Source: Mycobacteroides salmoniphilum (lineage in GTDB: Bacteria > Actinomycetota > Actinomycetes > Mycobacteriales > Mycobacteriaceae). From it: a stretch of DNA of 64,000 bases. The position numbers were made by a program, and so were the translations under genes. The notes under the pieces were generated by a model. That model was not told where the DNA came from. It saw nothing but the letters and a program-made list of their open reading frames with translations, and did not search any database. Location: positions 3,844,001 through 3,908,000 of the forward strand of contig NZ_CP024633.1 of NCBI RefSeq assembly GCF_004924335.1. Reading direction: 5' to 3'. This document shows, one piece after another, positions 51,900-60,424 of the stretch (within the stretch, counting starts at the first letter, position 1; every line of letters starts with the position of its first letter).

Positions 51900-53264
51900 C
51901 TATCGGGGCGTGGTTGTCGGGGTACCCGACAGCGAGGGCGCGCCCGACGGGGTCAACGGCGCTGACGTCGGCGTCCCCGACAGCGTCGGTGCACCCGACG
52001 GGGTGAGCGGGACTGAAGTCGGGATGGACGAGGTCGACGGCGTCGACGTGATCGTCCGTTCCTTCGGATTCGGGGGGAGCGCCGACATCGATTGCCAGGT
52101 CGGCCAACTCACCACCCAATCCCACAGGTCGCCGTCGGCGTACGACAACTCGATCGTGGTGCCGGTCACCTCGACGGGATCACCGTAGATGGCGGTGCGG
52201 AAATATGACTCGGCATCACCCAACGACAAGTTGATGCAACCGTTCGTGACATTGTTACTGCCTTGCTGACCAACGGTGTTGGGATTGGCGTGGATGAACT
52301 CGCCGTTGTTCGAGATCCGGACGGCGAAACGTTCGTGAACGTTGGTGTACCCGGCCGCCGGGTTGGACATCCAGAAATCCTCGTACTTCTCGGTGACGAC
52401 GTGAATTCCGCTGCGAGTCACGTTGCGCGGCAGGTCCGCCTCGCCGTAGCTGCACGGCAGGTCCAGGATGGTGCCCTCGTCGGTGGTCACCCGGATGCGG
52501 TGACTCTGCGCATCGGCATAGACAATCTGACGGCGCCCCACGCTGAAATCCAAGGACATGTCCTCGTTCCCAAACGCCCCATCCCCCAGGGGAATCCCAT
52601 AGAGGTTGGCCTTCACCCCGACCTTGGTGCCGGCCTTGAAGTACTCGCGTGATCGCCAATGCACTCGGGAACCCTGCTGCTCGTCGGGCAACCAGGCCCA
52701 ACCGCCTTCGGTGGGCGGGTCGCACACGATGCTCAGCGACTTCTCCGCCGCGGCCTTGTCGGCAATATGCGCATCGAACTGGATGATCACGGGAGCCGCG
52801 ATCCCCACCGTCTGCCCATCGGCGAGCTGGAACTGACCGTTGACCGTCGCCGTCGGCACCAGGGTGGTGAAGGTGCCGGACACCGCAACGGCCTTGCCGT
52901 CCAGCCCTACCGCCGCGCCCTTCCAGGTGTACGTCACGTCGAATCCGAGGGGCTCGGTGGTGCGGAACCTCGTTTGGTCGCGACTGAGCGCTCCGGCGAC
53001 GACCTTGCCGTCGGCGTTGACCAGCTTCACGTCCTGGAACCACCCGTTGGCTACGGTCACACTGACCGGCGCGGTCGGGTTGACCTCCTTGGCCTTGTCG
53101 TCGGGCAAGAAGGTCAGGACGGCCCCCGGTGACGGGGCATCTTGCGGCGCATTCGAGCCGACGGTCGTGCAGGCGGCAGCAACAGCGGGCACCGTCAGAC
53201 CCAACATCGTGAGCGCGCGCCGTCGCGTCAGCGCATCACGGAGATCTGGTCTGGGGTACTTCAC
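51900..53264 (-). CDS. lprQ: L,D-transpeptidase lipoprotein LprQ (LdtMt5-like, Rv0483)
   Basis: 454 residues from the GTG at 53264. An N-terminal signal with [19 protein letters not shown] gives a twin-arginine-like start and a lipobox, so it is membrane-anchored outside. Two Ig-like domains (about 50-250) precede the YkuD catalytic domain; the active site reads IHAN...[10 protein letters not shown], that is H-X14-T-N-G-C, with Asn where the usual motif has His (S/T-H-G-C). It forms 3-3 crosslinks in peptidoglycan. The tail carries two 17-residue Pro/Ser/Gly/Thr repeats. Syntenic with Rv0483. Confidence 0.92.
   Translation of the reverse strand: MKYPRPDLRDALTRRRALTMLGLTVPAVAAACTTVGSNAPQDAPSPGAVLTFLPDDKAKEVNPTAPVSVTVANGWFQDVKLVNADGKVVAGALSRDQTRFRTTEPLGFDVTYTWKGAAVGLDGKAVAVSGTFTTLVPTATVNGQFQLADGQTVGIAAPVIIQFDAHIADKAAAEKSLSIVCDPPTEGGWAWLPDEQQGSRVHWRSREYFKAGTKVGVKANLYGIPLGDGAFGNEDMSLDFSVGRRQIVYADAQSHRIRVTTDEGTILDLPCSYGEADLPRNVTRSGIHVVTEKYEDFWMSNPAAGYTNVHERFAVRISNNGEFIHANPNTVGQQGSNNVTNGCINLSLGDAESYFRTAIYGDPVEVTGTTIELSYADGDLWDWVVSWPTWQSMSALPPNPKERTITSTPSTSSIPTSVPLTPSGAPTLSGTPTSAPLTPSGAPSLSGTPTTTPR
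51909..52010. repeat. Two 51-base tandem repeats in the lprQ tail
   Basis: The units encode [17 protein letters not shown] and [17 protein letters not shown], 17 residues each. A low-complexity wall-exposed tail of this kind may vary in copy number between strains. Confidence 0.75.
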
Positions 53265-53363
53265 GACACCCCACGATACGGCCCGCCGCGGACAGCTTCG
53301 CCCGGCCCGACCAGGATCACACATCGGATCATCCGGGACCTGCAGTTTTGTCGGCTCTCGCGG

Positions 53364-53807
53364 CTAGTAGACCGGGATATCGAAGATCGCCGCGGGCGCA
53401 CCGTACTGCGTACCCCAGCCTGCCCAGGCGACATCACTCGGTCCCACCCGCTTGTCGACGAGCACCCAGCCCTGCGCGTCCTGATGCAGCAGGGCTACGT
53501 ATTTCTTCGACAGGACGCCGTTGGCGGAGGCTTCGGCAAAGGGCGTACCGGTGTAGTCGACGGGACCGCCGTCGGGCGCCTGCATGGCCGACCAGAGGAA
53601 GACCCAACCCTCGGCCGACTTGAGGCTACGTACATCCAAACGCACCGGCTTGCCGAGCTGGGCCGTCACGTCCGCGAGCGCCGGCGCCAGGATTGCGGCC
53701 GCTTCCGGGGACGCCGGGTCCACCGGCGTCGCACCAGGGTCAGCCGTCGCGAGCGGCGCCGCGAGCAGCCCGACCCAGACCAACAACACCAGGAATCCGA
53801 TCCGCAT
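53364..53807 (-). CDS. Secreted protein of unknown function
   Basis: 147 residues from the ATG at 53807, five bases after AGGAGG. A signal peptide is clear: RIGFLVLLVWVGLLAAPLATA with likely cleavage near ATA-DP. The mature part has RSLKSAEGWVFLWSAMQAPDG, with Trp/Gly-rich stretches reminiscent of small periplasmic domains. No family is recognised and no cysteines form pairs. It lies 85 bases downstream of the HxlR gene on the same strand. Confidence 0.82.
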   Translation of the reverse strand: MRIGFLVLLVWVGLLAAPLATADPGATPVDPASPEAAAILAPALADVTAQLGKPVRLDVRSLKSAEGWVFLWSAMQAPDGGPVDYTGTPFAEASANGVLSKKYVALLHQDAQGWVLVDKRVGPSDVAWAGWGTQYGAPAAIFDIPVY

Positions 53808-53891
53808 GGGCCTCCTTCGTTCCGTGACATTCGAACGGTAGACGACCGCCACGCGCATCTGCGGAAGGCGCGAATTCTGGCTCAACCAGAA

Positions 53892-54326
53892 CTAGACGTC
53901 GATCACGGCCGTATCTTCCGGGGTCAGTGCGCGGCCATCGGCCGCGCGCAGCTCGAAGCGTTGCACCGGACGAGATGTCTCGCGATCGACCAGGGAAACA
54001 CGCGGTTCCCCGGGGGCGAAACAGAACTCGTCGCTCCACTGCCTCAGTGCCACCAAGACAGGGAACAGCCCGCGGCCCTTGTCCGTCAGTTGGTATTCAT
54101 GGCGCGCCCCAGCGGGAACAACCTCGAGGATGCCGTTGTCCACCAATGTCGCCAGACGCGAAGCCAGGATGTTCTTTGCGAGCCCAAGACTCTTCTGAAA
54201 CTCCCCGAACCTGCGTAGTCCGTCAAACGCGTCACGAACGATCAGCAGTGACCAGCCGTCCCCGATCTCACCCAGCGGGCGGGCCAAGGTGCAGCTGGAG
54301 TCCGCGTGACTGGCGCGACCCACCAT
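53892..54326 (-). CDS. HxlR-type winged-helix regulator
   Basis: 144 residues from the ATG at 54326, eight bases after AAAGGAG. The HxlR fold is seen in CTLARPLGEIGDGWSLLIVRDAF, RRFGEFQKSLGLAKNILASRLATLVDNGIL and the wing HEYQLTDKGRGLFPVL. Cys13 stands at the position of the redox cysteine of HxlR regulators. It is divergent from an MFS transporter, and two 17-base palindromes lie between them, so it most likely represses the transporter. Confidence 0.92.
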   Translation of the reverse strand: MVGRASHADSSCTLARPLGEIGDGWSLLIVRDAFDGLRRFGEFQKSLGLAKNILASRLATLVDNGILEVVPAGARHEYQLTDKGRGLFPVLVALRQWSDEFCFAPGEPRVSLVDRETSRPVQRFELRAADGRALTPEDTAVIDV

Positions 54327-54340
54327 GGACAGGCTCCTTT

Positions 54341-54393
54341 GGTTGCAATATGCAACCATTCATGTCAGGGTTAAACGGTTGCGAAGTGAAACC
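54341..54393. promoter_or_regulatory. Two 17-base operators between hxlR-type gene and MFS gene
   Basis: GGTTGCAATATGCAACC at 54341-54357 is a perfect 7-3-7 palindrome. GGTTGCGAAGTGAAACC at 54377-54393 has the same length and ends with an imperfect core. They start 36 bases apart. Likely HxlR dimer sites controlling both genes. Confidence 0.65.
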
Positions 54394-54413
54394 AACTCTA
54401 CCGAGGGGTGTCC

Positions 54414-55652
54414 GTGTTGACCAGACCCGTCATCGTGTTGTTCTCGATTGCCTGCGGGCTCGCGGTGGCGACCATCTACTTCTCACAACCGCTACTGGAC
54501 ACCATCGGCGCGCAATTCTCCATGCCCACAGCACAAGTCGGCATCGTGCTAACCCTCACTCAGGTGGGGTACGCCATCGGCCTACTGCTGATCGTGCCGC
54601 TCGGAGATACCGTCAACCAACGCCGGCTCATCGTCGGGCAGACCGTTCTGCTGGGTGTTTCCCTCCTTGCCACGGCGATATCGCCCAATGCGTGGACATT
54701 CCTGCTCAGCGTCACCGCGGTCGGTGCGCTCGCGGTGGTGACGCAGGTGATGGTCGCCTACACGGCGGTACATGCCGCGCCAGAGCGACAGGGATGGGCC
54801 GTCGGCGTGGTCACCGGCGGCATCATCAGCGGTATTCTCTTGGCACGCACGGTATCCGGCGCCCTGTCCGATATGTTCGGCTGGCGAGCGGTGTATGTGG
54901 TGGCCGCCATCGCCGCAGTCGCGACCGCGGCGATGTTGGCGCGCGCACTGCCGCACTCCACGCGCCCGCCTCAGGGGCTGCCCTACCGGCGACTGATCGC
55001 CTCCACGCTGCGACTCCTGCGTGACGTGCCGGTGTTGCGCTCGCGGGCCATCATCGCGATGCTCATCTTCGCCGCCATCACCGTGATGTTGACGCCCATG
55101 GTGTTACCGCTGACGTCCGCCCCATATCACTTGTCGCATACCCAAGTCGGGTTGTTCGGGCTGGCCGGGGCAGCGGGTGCACTGGGCGCGTTCAAGGCCG
55201 GATCATGGTGCGACAGGGGGTGGGCCAATCGGGTTACCGGCGTGGGCCTGTCGCTGATGCTGGCCGCATGGGCATTCGCGGCGACCCTGCGCTGGACCCT
55301 GCTCGGACTGACCATCGCAGTCGTGATCATCGACTTCGGGCTGCAGTCGGTACACGTGGCGAATCAGAGCCTCATCTACCGGCTGGATACCGAACTCCGC
55401 GGCCGACTCACCGCCGCCTATATGACGTTCTATTCGATCGGCAGCGCTGTCGGCGCCATTATGTCGACCTGGGTGTACGCGGCCCACGGATGGGGCGGAG
55501 TTTGCCTGCTGGGCGCCGCGATAAGCCTGGGCGCACTGTGCTATTGGATCGGGAGCAGCACCAGCTCTGGCGTGGTGGCCGCCGCGGACACCGACAACCG
55601 CTGCCGGGAAAGTGCCGGCCATGCCTGCACGGCACAGAACGGCGCGCACTGA
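54414..55652 (+). CDS. MFS transporter
   Basis: 412 residues from the GTG at 54414, seven bases after GAGG; a GTG at 54408 is in frame too. About twelve hydrophobic segments are visible, with the MFS loop motif GDTVNQRRLIVGQ between helices 2 and 3. It resembles drug/sugar exporters of the YfhI/YgaY type. Control by the divergent HxlR regulator suggests a stress-induced exporter. The last 112 bases overlap the convergent radical SAM gene. Confidence 0.9.
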   Translation: MLTRPVIVLFSIACGLAVATIYFSQPLLDTIGAQFSMPTAQVGIVLTLTQVGYAIGLLLIVPLGDTVNQRRLIVGQTVLLGVSLLATAISPNAWTFLLSVTAVGALAVVTQVMVAYTAVHAAPERQGWAVGVVTGGIISGILLARTVSGALSDMFGWRAVYVVAAIAAVATAAMLARALPHSTRPPQGLPYRRLIASTLRLLRDVPVLRSRAIIAMLIFAAITVMLTPMVLPLTSAPYHLSHTQVGLFGLAGAAGALGAFKAGSWCDRGWANRVTGVGLSLMLAAWAFAATLRWTLLGLTIAVVIIDFGLQSVHVANQSLIYRLDTELRGRLTAAYMTFYSIGSAVGAIMSTWVYAAHGWGGVCLLGAAISLGALCYWIGSSTSSGVVAAADTDNRCRESAGHACTAQNGAH

Positions 55653-57103
55653 TCCTGTGCGGCGTGCGTCGCGACATGCACACAGCACTGGGTGAGCCGC
55701 TCCTCGATCATCGTCGACATATCCATGAACGGCTTGACGGTGATCCGCACTATGCGCTCTCCGAGCATGCGCCGCAGCTTCTCCCGGCGTCCCGGTAACG
55801 CCGAGGCGGCGAGCGTCATCAACGTGGAGATTCCCAAATCACAGCTGTCACAGATGGTCTTCCACACATCGCCGATCGTCGGATGCGACAGGGAGGATTG
55901 CTCGGAAAGCAGGCCCAACAGCGACTCCTTGACCGCCAGCCGCAGCTGCTGCGGAACCTCCTGATCGGCAATACGATTGGATACCAATCCGAGGTTCTCC
56001 TTGAGACGATCGTGTCCGATAAGGGAGGTCAACGACCGCCACACTCCCGCATCATCGCGCAGCAGGTATCCCACCGAGCAGCAGTGGGGATGCGAACACG
56101 GCAGGGCCGTCAAGTCGCGCCAGGTGACAACGTCACCCGTCTGCGGGCCAAGACGTTTCAGCACACCGGTATGGGTGAGCCGTTGCATGGGGTCGATCGC
56201 GCCTGCTCGGCCCGACCCGAACTGTGGCTGTATCGAGACACCTCCCACGTAGGGCGTGTCGAGGGCCAGCCGGATGACCGCGCCGATGTCCGCGTCGTTG
56301 ACACCGAGCGCCGCGGTCATGACCAATGTCGTGAAGATCTCGCTGTCCGAGAGACGTTGCACCGCCTCGGCTTTGATTCTGGTCAGATCGCCACCTCGGT
56401 GATGGCGCGAAGCGTCGGCCGACGGGCCGTCGTACTGGAGATAGACCTCCACGCGCTCACGGTGACGAGCCAGCAGCTCCAGCAGGGCATCGTCGCGGGC
56501 AATGAGAACCCCGTTGGTATTGATCAAGATTCGGGTGATCGGGCGAGCCATCAGCTCGTCGAGCAGCTGGGCAAGATTCGGGTACACGGTGGGTTCGCCG
56601 CCGCTGAGCATCAGGACGTCTAGCCGGCCGTTCTCCCGCGCAAGCCGCTGGTCGACGTTGGCGAGCACCCGTTGCACCGGTACCACACCGTGCAGGTCCG
56701 GTGAGGAATCGGCGAAGCAGGTTGGGCAGCGTAGATTGCACGCCTCGGTGATGTCGGCCAGCAGGATGCAGGTGTGCTGGGTCTGCATCTCAGGCAACCC
56801 GCGCAGATACGCCATCGGGATGGGATCGAAATTGCCTGGCGCATCCGGAACATGGGTCTTGGTGGGAGCCGTCCACTCCTCCAGGTACTCAAGGATCTCT
56901 GCGTCCTCGTCATACAGCGTGCGCACCAACCCGTGTGTGCGGCAGGCTCGTTCGAGCCACACCCGATCGTCACGGTGTGCGAGCCAGCCCGAGAGCCGTT
57001 CCACCTGCGCAAGCGAGCGCTCCGGGTTCGACTCGTGACACTGAGGACAGAAGGCGTTGACGTACCGCAGGATGCGATCCCCGCGCAGACCCATACCCGC
57101 CAC
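55541..57103 (-). CDS. Radical SAM protein of the tetraether synthase (Tes/MJ0619-like) family
   Basis: 520 residues from the GTG at 57103, five bases after GGAG (an ATG at 57094 is next). Region 1: FCPQCH at about 17-22 and CRTHG, a cysteine-rich N-terminal cluster site. Region 2: radical SAM core CNLRCPTCF with CX3CX2C and LSGGEPT. Region 3: CSHPHCCSVGYLL and, near the end, CCVHVA...PFC. This order matches the archaeal MJ0619/Tes family, which joins lipid chains C-C via radicals, and its bacterial relatives. With an Lgt-like protein in the operon, a lipid substrate is likely; that is inference. Confidence 0.82.
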   Translation of the reverse strand: MAGMGLRGDRILRYVNAFCPQCHESNPERSLAQVERLSGWLAHRDDRVWLERACRTHGLVRTLYDEDAEILEYLEEWTAPTKTHVPDAPGNFDPIPMAYLRGLPEMQTQHTCILLADITEACNLRCPTCFADSSPDLHGVVPVQRVLANVDQRLARENGRLDVLMLSGGEPTVYPNLAQLLDELMARPITRILINTNGVLIARDDALLELLARHRERVEVYLQYDGPSADASRHHRGGDLTRIKAEAVQRLSDSEIFTTLVMTAALGVNDADIGAVIRLALDTPYVGGVSIQPQFGSGRAGAIDPMQRLTHTGVLKRLGPQTGDVVTWRDLTALPCSHPHCCSVGYLLRDDAGVWRSLTSLIGHDRLKENLGLVSNRIADQEVPQQLRLAVKESLLGLLSEQSSLSHPTIGDVWKTICDSCDLGISTLMTLAASALPGRREKLRRMLGERIVRITVKPFMDMSTMIEERLTQCCVHVATHAAQDQCAPFCAVQAWPALSRQRLSVSAAATTPELVLLPIQ

Positions 57104-57105
57104 GT

Positions 57106-57561
57106 CTACTCCAATCCGTCCAACATCGAAAGGCAGCCCACGATGAACCCCGTCATGATCGCCACCGTCGCCCACCCGATCATGAAGCCGATTCCCAGCC
57201 CACGGACCCAATCTCGGCCCCACACTGTCAACGCGAGCCCGCCACCCAGGCCAATGACGGACATCACGATGGCCACCACGGTCGCCCGGGTGTCAGGTGA
57301 AAACCCACCACTCATCGCGTTCTCCAGGACCAGAAAGGTCCCGAATGTCATCATCCAGAACACGAAGATGCCGACGAAGGTCATCCCCACCACCGTGCCA
57401 TTGCTCGACTTCGGCGGCGGCCGCCGATAGGGGTAGTAACCCGGCGGATACTGCGGATAGCCCGGCGGTGGTGGGTATCCGGCGGGGCCGTACGGATGCG
57501 GGCCATATGGGTACGGCTGAGGTTGCTCACCTTCGGGCGGCGGCAGCGGCGGGGTGCTCAT
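57106..57561 (-). CDS. Small membrane protein with Pro/Tyr-rich N-terminus
   Basis: 151 residues, starting within the ATGA overlap with the previous gene. Residues 1-50 are Pro/Tyr/Gly-rich (PYGPHPYGPAGYPPPP). Three membrane segments follow, the last being GLGIGFMIGWATVAIMTGFIVG. The last segment is clearly related to that of the neighbour at 57558-57893, so the two genes are paralogues. The function is unknown; probably an accessory of the lipid-modifying operon. Confidence 0.82.
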   Translation of the reverse strand: MSTPPLPPPEGEQPQPYPYGPHPYGPAGYPPPPGYPQYPPGYYPYRRPPPKSSNGTVVGMTFVGIFVFWMMTFGTFLVLENAMSGGFSPDTRATVVAIVMSVIGLGGGLALTVWGRDWVRGLGIGFMIGWATVAIMTGFIVGCLSMLDGLE

Positions 57562-57893
57562 TGGTACAGCACCGGATTAAGCCCCGTGCAGATTCCGACC
57601 GTGAGCATGGATACCAACGCCCAGCCGACCATCAGGCCCACCCCCCAACCGCGCTTGTCGCGATCCCCCGTTCTGATGAGCACCGTGCCCACGCCAAAAG
57701 CAACCGCAATCCCCATCACCGCAACAAATCCGGGTACCGCCTCGAAGCCGGTGCCATACCTGTCGGCCAACGATCCACCGACCATCAGGGCGAGAAATCC
57801 AAACACCGCGTTACCGAAAATGAAGGAGAGTGCACCGGCGACCATTGTCGCCCCGCTCGTCCCGGGTTTGGGCTGTTCGGGTGGATAGCTCAT
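57558..57893 (-). CDS. Small membrane protein, paralogue of the next gene
   Basis: 111 residues from the ATG at 57893, overlapping the Lgt-like stop by an ATGA; the longer frame is a shadow. A short Pro-rich start (SYPPEQPKPG) is followed by three membrane helices; GWGVGLMVGWALVSMLTVGICTG mirrors the partner gene. Function unknown. Confidence 0.82.
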   Translation of the reverse strand: MSYPPEQPKPGTSGATMVAGALSFIFGNAVFGFLALMVGGSLADRYGTGFEAVPGFVAVMGIAVAFGVGTVLIRTGDRDKRGWGVGLMVGWALVSMLTVGICTGLNPVLYQ

Positions 57894-58666
57894 GCCGTCG
57901 CCACCTCGGCAAGGCGCCTGCGGAACATGCCGTCGTAATACCCCGCACGGTGACCACGCCACAACCGCCACGCGGCAAGTGTCATGCCCATCAGCAGAAC
58001 CCATTGCGGGCGAGTGAGATTCAGCCAAACCGTTTCGTTGGCGCGGGTGAACTCGACGAAGAACCGGAATACCGCGTACGCGGACACGTAGAGCACGAAG
58101 AGCTCACCGGGATGTGTCACACGCGGACGCAGCCACCACCACAGCACGGCGAAAGCCACCAACTGGAAGGCGATCTCGTACAGGAAGGACGGATGCATGG
58201 CCACCCCGGTCAGGCATCCCGGACAGTTCGGCCGCGTGGCCGGAGCGTGCACACCCCACGGCAGCGAGGTGGGTCGGCCCGGAGCCTCGGTGAGGTGACA
58301 TCCGATCCGGCCCACGGCCATACCCAATGCCACCGCGGGGGCGAACAGATCGCCCGTCTTGGCCTGGTAACCGATAAGCCGCTTGGCCACCAAGACGCCG
58401 ACGTACGCCCCCAACAGCCCGCCGATGATGCTGCGCGACCCGAACATCCACGCCTCGACAAGGCTGGGATTGTGCGCCGGGTTGAGATGTTCGATCCAGC
58501 CCGATAGCCGCATACCGATCGCGCCGCCGACCAGCGCACCCGCCACCGCGATCAGCGACTGTTCCGCGGGAGCACCCCTGCGCCGCGCTTCGCCGGCGAA
58601 GACCAGGGCGGCAACCAGCACTCCGAGCCCTACAAAGAGCCCGTGCACGCCAATTCCCAGCCCCAT
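57890..58666 (-). CDS. Lgt-like protein (prolipoprotein diacylglyceryl transferase family)
   Basis: 258 residues from the ATG at 58666. Lgt signatures: GRIGCHLTEAPGRPT (the GRxGNFIN-type loop, here GRIGCHLTE), HPSFLYEI and LYVSAYAVFRFFVEFTR. About seven membrane helices. Lgt moves diacylglycerol from phosphatidylglycerol to lipoprotein Cys; the altered loop and operon context (two small membrane proteins, radical SAM enzyme) suggest a specialised paralogue working on another lipid. A TACAGT -10 ends six bases before the ATG, so translation may be leaderless. Confidence 0.87.
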   Translation of the reverse strand: MGLGIGVHGLFVGLGVLVAALVFAGEARRRGAPAEQSLIAVAGALVGGAIGMRLSGWIEHLNPAHNPSLVEAWMFGSRSIIGGLLGAYVGVLVAKRLIGYQAKTGDLFAPAVALGMAVGRIGCHLTEAPGRPTSLPWGVHAPATRPNCPGCLTGVAMHPSFLYEIAFQLVAFAVLWWWLRPRVTHPGELFVLYVSAYAVFRFFVEFTRANETVWLNLTRPQWVLLMGMTLAAWRLWRGHRAGYYDGMFRRRLAEVATA

Positions 58667-58672
58667 CGGCTC

Positions 58673-58678
58673 ACTGTA
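58673..58678 (-). promoter_or_regulatory. -10 element of the Lgt-like operon
   Basis: TACAGT in the minus direction; six bases then the ATG at 58666, which would place the transcription start on the A of the start codon. No ribosome site precedes the ATG. Confidence 0.5.
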
Positions 58679-58726
58679 CGAGCCAGCACCGCAGATACGC
58701 AGGGCAAACGCGCGGATTACCGGAAG

Positions 58727-59884
58727 TTACAGCGCGCAGCCCACCAGCACCGGCTCGGGGACCAGACGGACGCCAAAGGCATCCAAGACCCCGTCGCGAA
58801 CGGTACGTGCGAGCTCCAGCAAGTCGCCGGTGCTCCCTCCCCCGCGATGAGTCAGTGCCAGTGCATGTTTCGTGGACACCCGCACCGAAGACTGCGCGTT
58901 CGGATAACCCTTGACGAACCCGGCTCGCTCCACAAGCCAGCCAGCCGAGAGTTTCACCCCATCCGGGGCCGGATACTGCGGAATGGCGACATCGGGCCCT
59001 AGTCGTTCGCGGACGTGTGCCCGAACGGCGTCCAGATCATCCTCGGCAACTACAGGATTCGTAAAGAAGGAACCGACACTCCAGGTGTCGTGATCGGACT
59101 CGTCGAGCACCATGCCCTTGCGCCGGCGCAGGCCGAGCACCGCCTCGCGCACCGCCAGCGCATCGGTGCGTTCCCCGGGCTCCACCCCGAGTTCCTTGGC
59201 AAGCTCCGGGTAGCGGATCGGAGAGCTCAGACCGTCGGTGGACAAACCGAACTCGACCCCGAGCACCACGCGTGCATCGGTGCCCTTGAGAATGCTGGTG
59301 CGATAGCCGAACCCCAGCTCGCCGGGCTCATACCAACGCGCCTGTCCGGTCGTCCGGTCCAGCACCCGTACGCGCCGCAGCAGCGCGGCCACCTCGACGC
59401 CATAGGCACCCACGTTCTGCACCGGCGTGGCCCCGGCGGTGCCCGGGATTCCCGACAGGCATTCCAGTCCCCCCAGACCGGCCCGCAGCGAGAGCGCCAC
59501 CACCTCGTCCCAATTGGTTCCCGCGTCCGCCCGCAACAGCGGCCCATCCACCGTCACACCGGCCGAGGCGATGTGCACCACCGTGAGGTCCGGAAGGTGG
59601 TCGGCCAACACCAGATTCGAACCGCCCGCGAGGAGCAGGGCGGGTTGGCCGTCAAGCGCGGCCAGCACGCCGGTCACCTGCGCGCTGCTCTCGCACCGAA
59701 TGAGCGTGGCTGCCACCGGACCCAGCCGCAAGGTCGTCAACGCGGCAAGCGGAGCATCATCGGTCACCAGGGCGCCGAGATCCTCGATCTTCGCGCGCGT
59801 TGTTGGTGCCAGCCTTTTCGGTCTTCGCGCAAGCGGCTCATCCGCGCCCAATGGTCTTCGCGCAAGCGGCTCATCCAAGCTCAC
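58727..59884 (-). CDS. murB: UDP-N-acetylenolpyruvoylglucosamine reductase MurB
   Basis: 385 residues from the GTG at 59884, whose position is supported by a TACCGT -10 eight bases upstream (leaderless). FAD-binding [11 protein letters not shown], the [24 protein letters not shown] motif, GYRTS, and the late [11 protein letters not shown] and [18 protein letters not shown] are diagnostic. It reduces UDP-GlcNAc-enolpyruvate to UDP-MurNAc. The first 40 residues contain DEPLARRP twice, from a duplicated DNA element, and lack a counterpart in M. tuberculosis MurB (369 residues). Syntenic with Rv0482. Confidence 0.95.
   Translation of the reverse strand: MSLDEPLARRPLGADEPLARRPKRLAPTTRAKIEDLGALVTDDAPLAALTTLRLGPVAATLIRCESSAQVTGVLAALDGQPALLLAGGSNLVLADHLPDLTVVHIASAGVTVDGPLLRADAGTNWDEVVALSLRAGLGGLECLSGIPGTAGATPVQNVGAYGVEVAALLRRVRVLDRTTGQARWYEPGELGFGYRTSILKGTDARVVLGVEFGLSTDGLSSPIRYPELAKELGVEPGERTDALAVREAVLGLRRRKGMVLDESDHDTWSVGSFFTNPVVAEDDLDAVRAHVRERLGPDVAIPQYPAPDGVKLSAGWLVERAGFVKGYPNAQSSVRVSTKHALALTHRGGGSTGDLLELARTVRDGVLDAFGVRLVPEPVLVGCAL
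59820..59876. repeat. Duplicated 24-base element in the murB start region
   Basis: The same 24 bases occur at 59820-59843 and 59853-59876, 33 bases apart; both encode DEPLARRP in the murB frame. The other strand reading ATGAGCCGCTTGCGCGAAGA gives an SRLRED-like peptide, and a related sequence ends senX3 near 33200-33225. It may be a dispersed repeat family. Confidence 0.7.
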
Positions 59885-59910
59885 GGGCGCTAACGGTAGC
59901 CTTGCCACCC

Positions 59911-60414
59911 ATGGCACGCTCATTTGACCTGTCAGTGGAGTATTCGGCCAGCGTCGAACAGGTCCATGCGGCCTTCGCCGATGAGGGCTACTGGAATGAA
60001 CGTCTGGCCGGCTCCGGCGCCGACACCGCCACACTGGATTCCCTGAAATCCGATGGCGGCGCCCTTGAAATCGTCACCACTCAGGTGCTGCGCAGCGATC
60101 GGCTGCCGGGCATCGTGTCGCAGTTTCACCGAGGCGACCTGCGGATCGTCCGCACCGAGAAGTGGAGCGCCATCTCCGACGGTGCGTCCGAGGGAACCGT
60201 GGTGGGCTCGATACCGGGTGCACCCGTCACCCTCGCCGGTACCGCACGGCTGCACACCGGCGCCAAGGGCTCACGTCAGGACCTGAAGGTCAGCGTCGAG
60301 GTGAAGATCCCCCTGGTCGGCGGCAAGATCGAGGGCTTCGTCGGCGGAAAACTCATGGACCTGTTATCTGCCGAACAGCGATTCACCTCGGGGTGGATCG
60401 GCACCCACGGCTAA
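59911..60414 (+). CDS. DUF2505 protein (Rv0481c-like)
   Basis: 167 residues from the ATG at 59911, divergent from murB by 26 bases. A TAGCCT hexamer at 59897-59902 suggests a leaderless start. The START-like DUF2505 fold is seen in [24 protein letters not shown] and [20 protein letters not shown]. Rv0481c occupies the same position next to murB. Ligand unknown. Confidence 0.88.
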   Translation: MARSFDLSVEYSASVEQVHAAFADEGYWNERLAGSGADTATLDSLKSDGGALEIVTTQVLRSDRLPGIVSQFHRGDLRIVRTEKWSAISDGASEGTVVGSIPGAPVTLAGTARLHTGAKGSRQDLKVSVEVKIPLVGGKIEGFVGGKLMDLLSAEQRFTSGWIGTHG

Positions 60415-60424
60415 CCTGGGTCCG

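Noticed and set aside
51465..51900. GOLLD or other large non-coding RNA next to the tRNA array
   Set aside because: Such RNAs are about 800 bases; only some 430 bases are free here and I see no matching fold.
51653..52006. Possible small plus-strand gene in the A/T-rich gap
   Set aside because: No ribosome site, low-complexity Arg/Ser-rich product, and it runs into the lprQ repeats.
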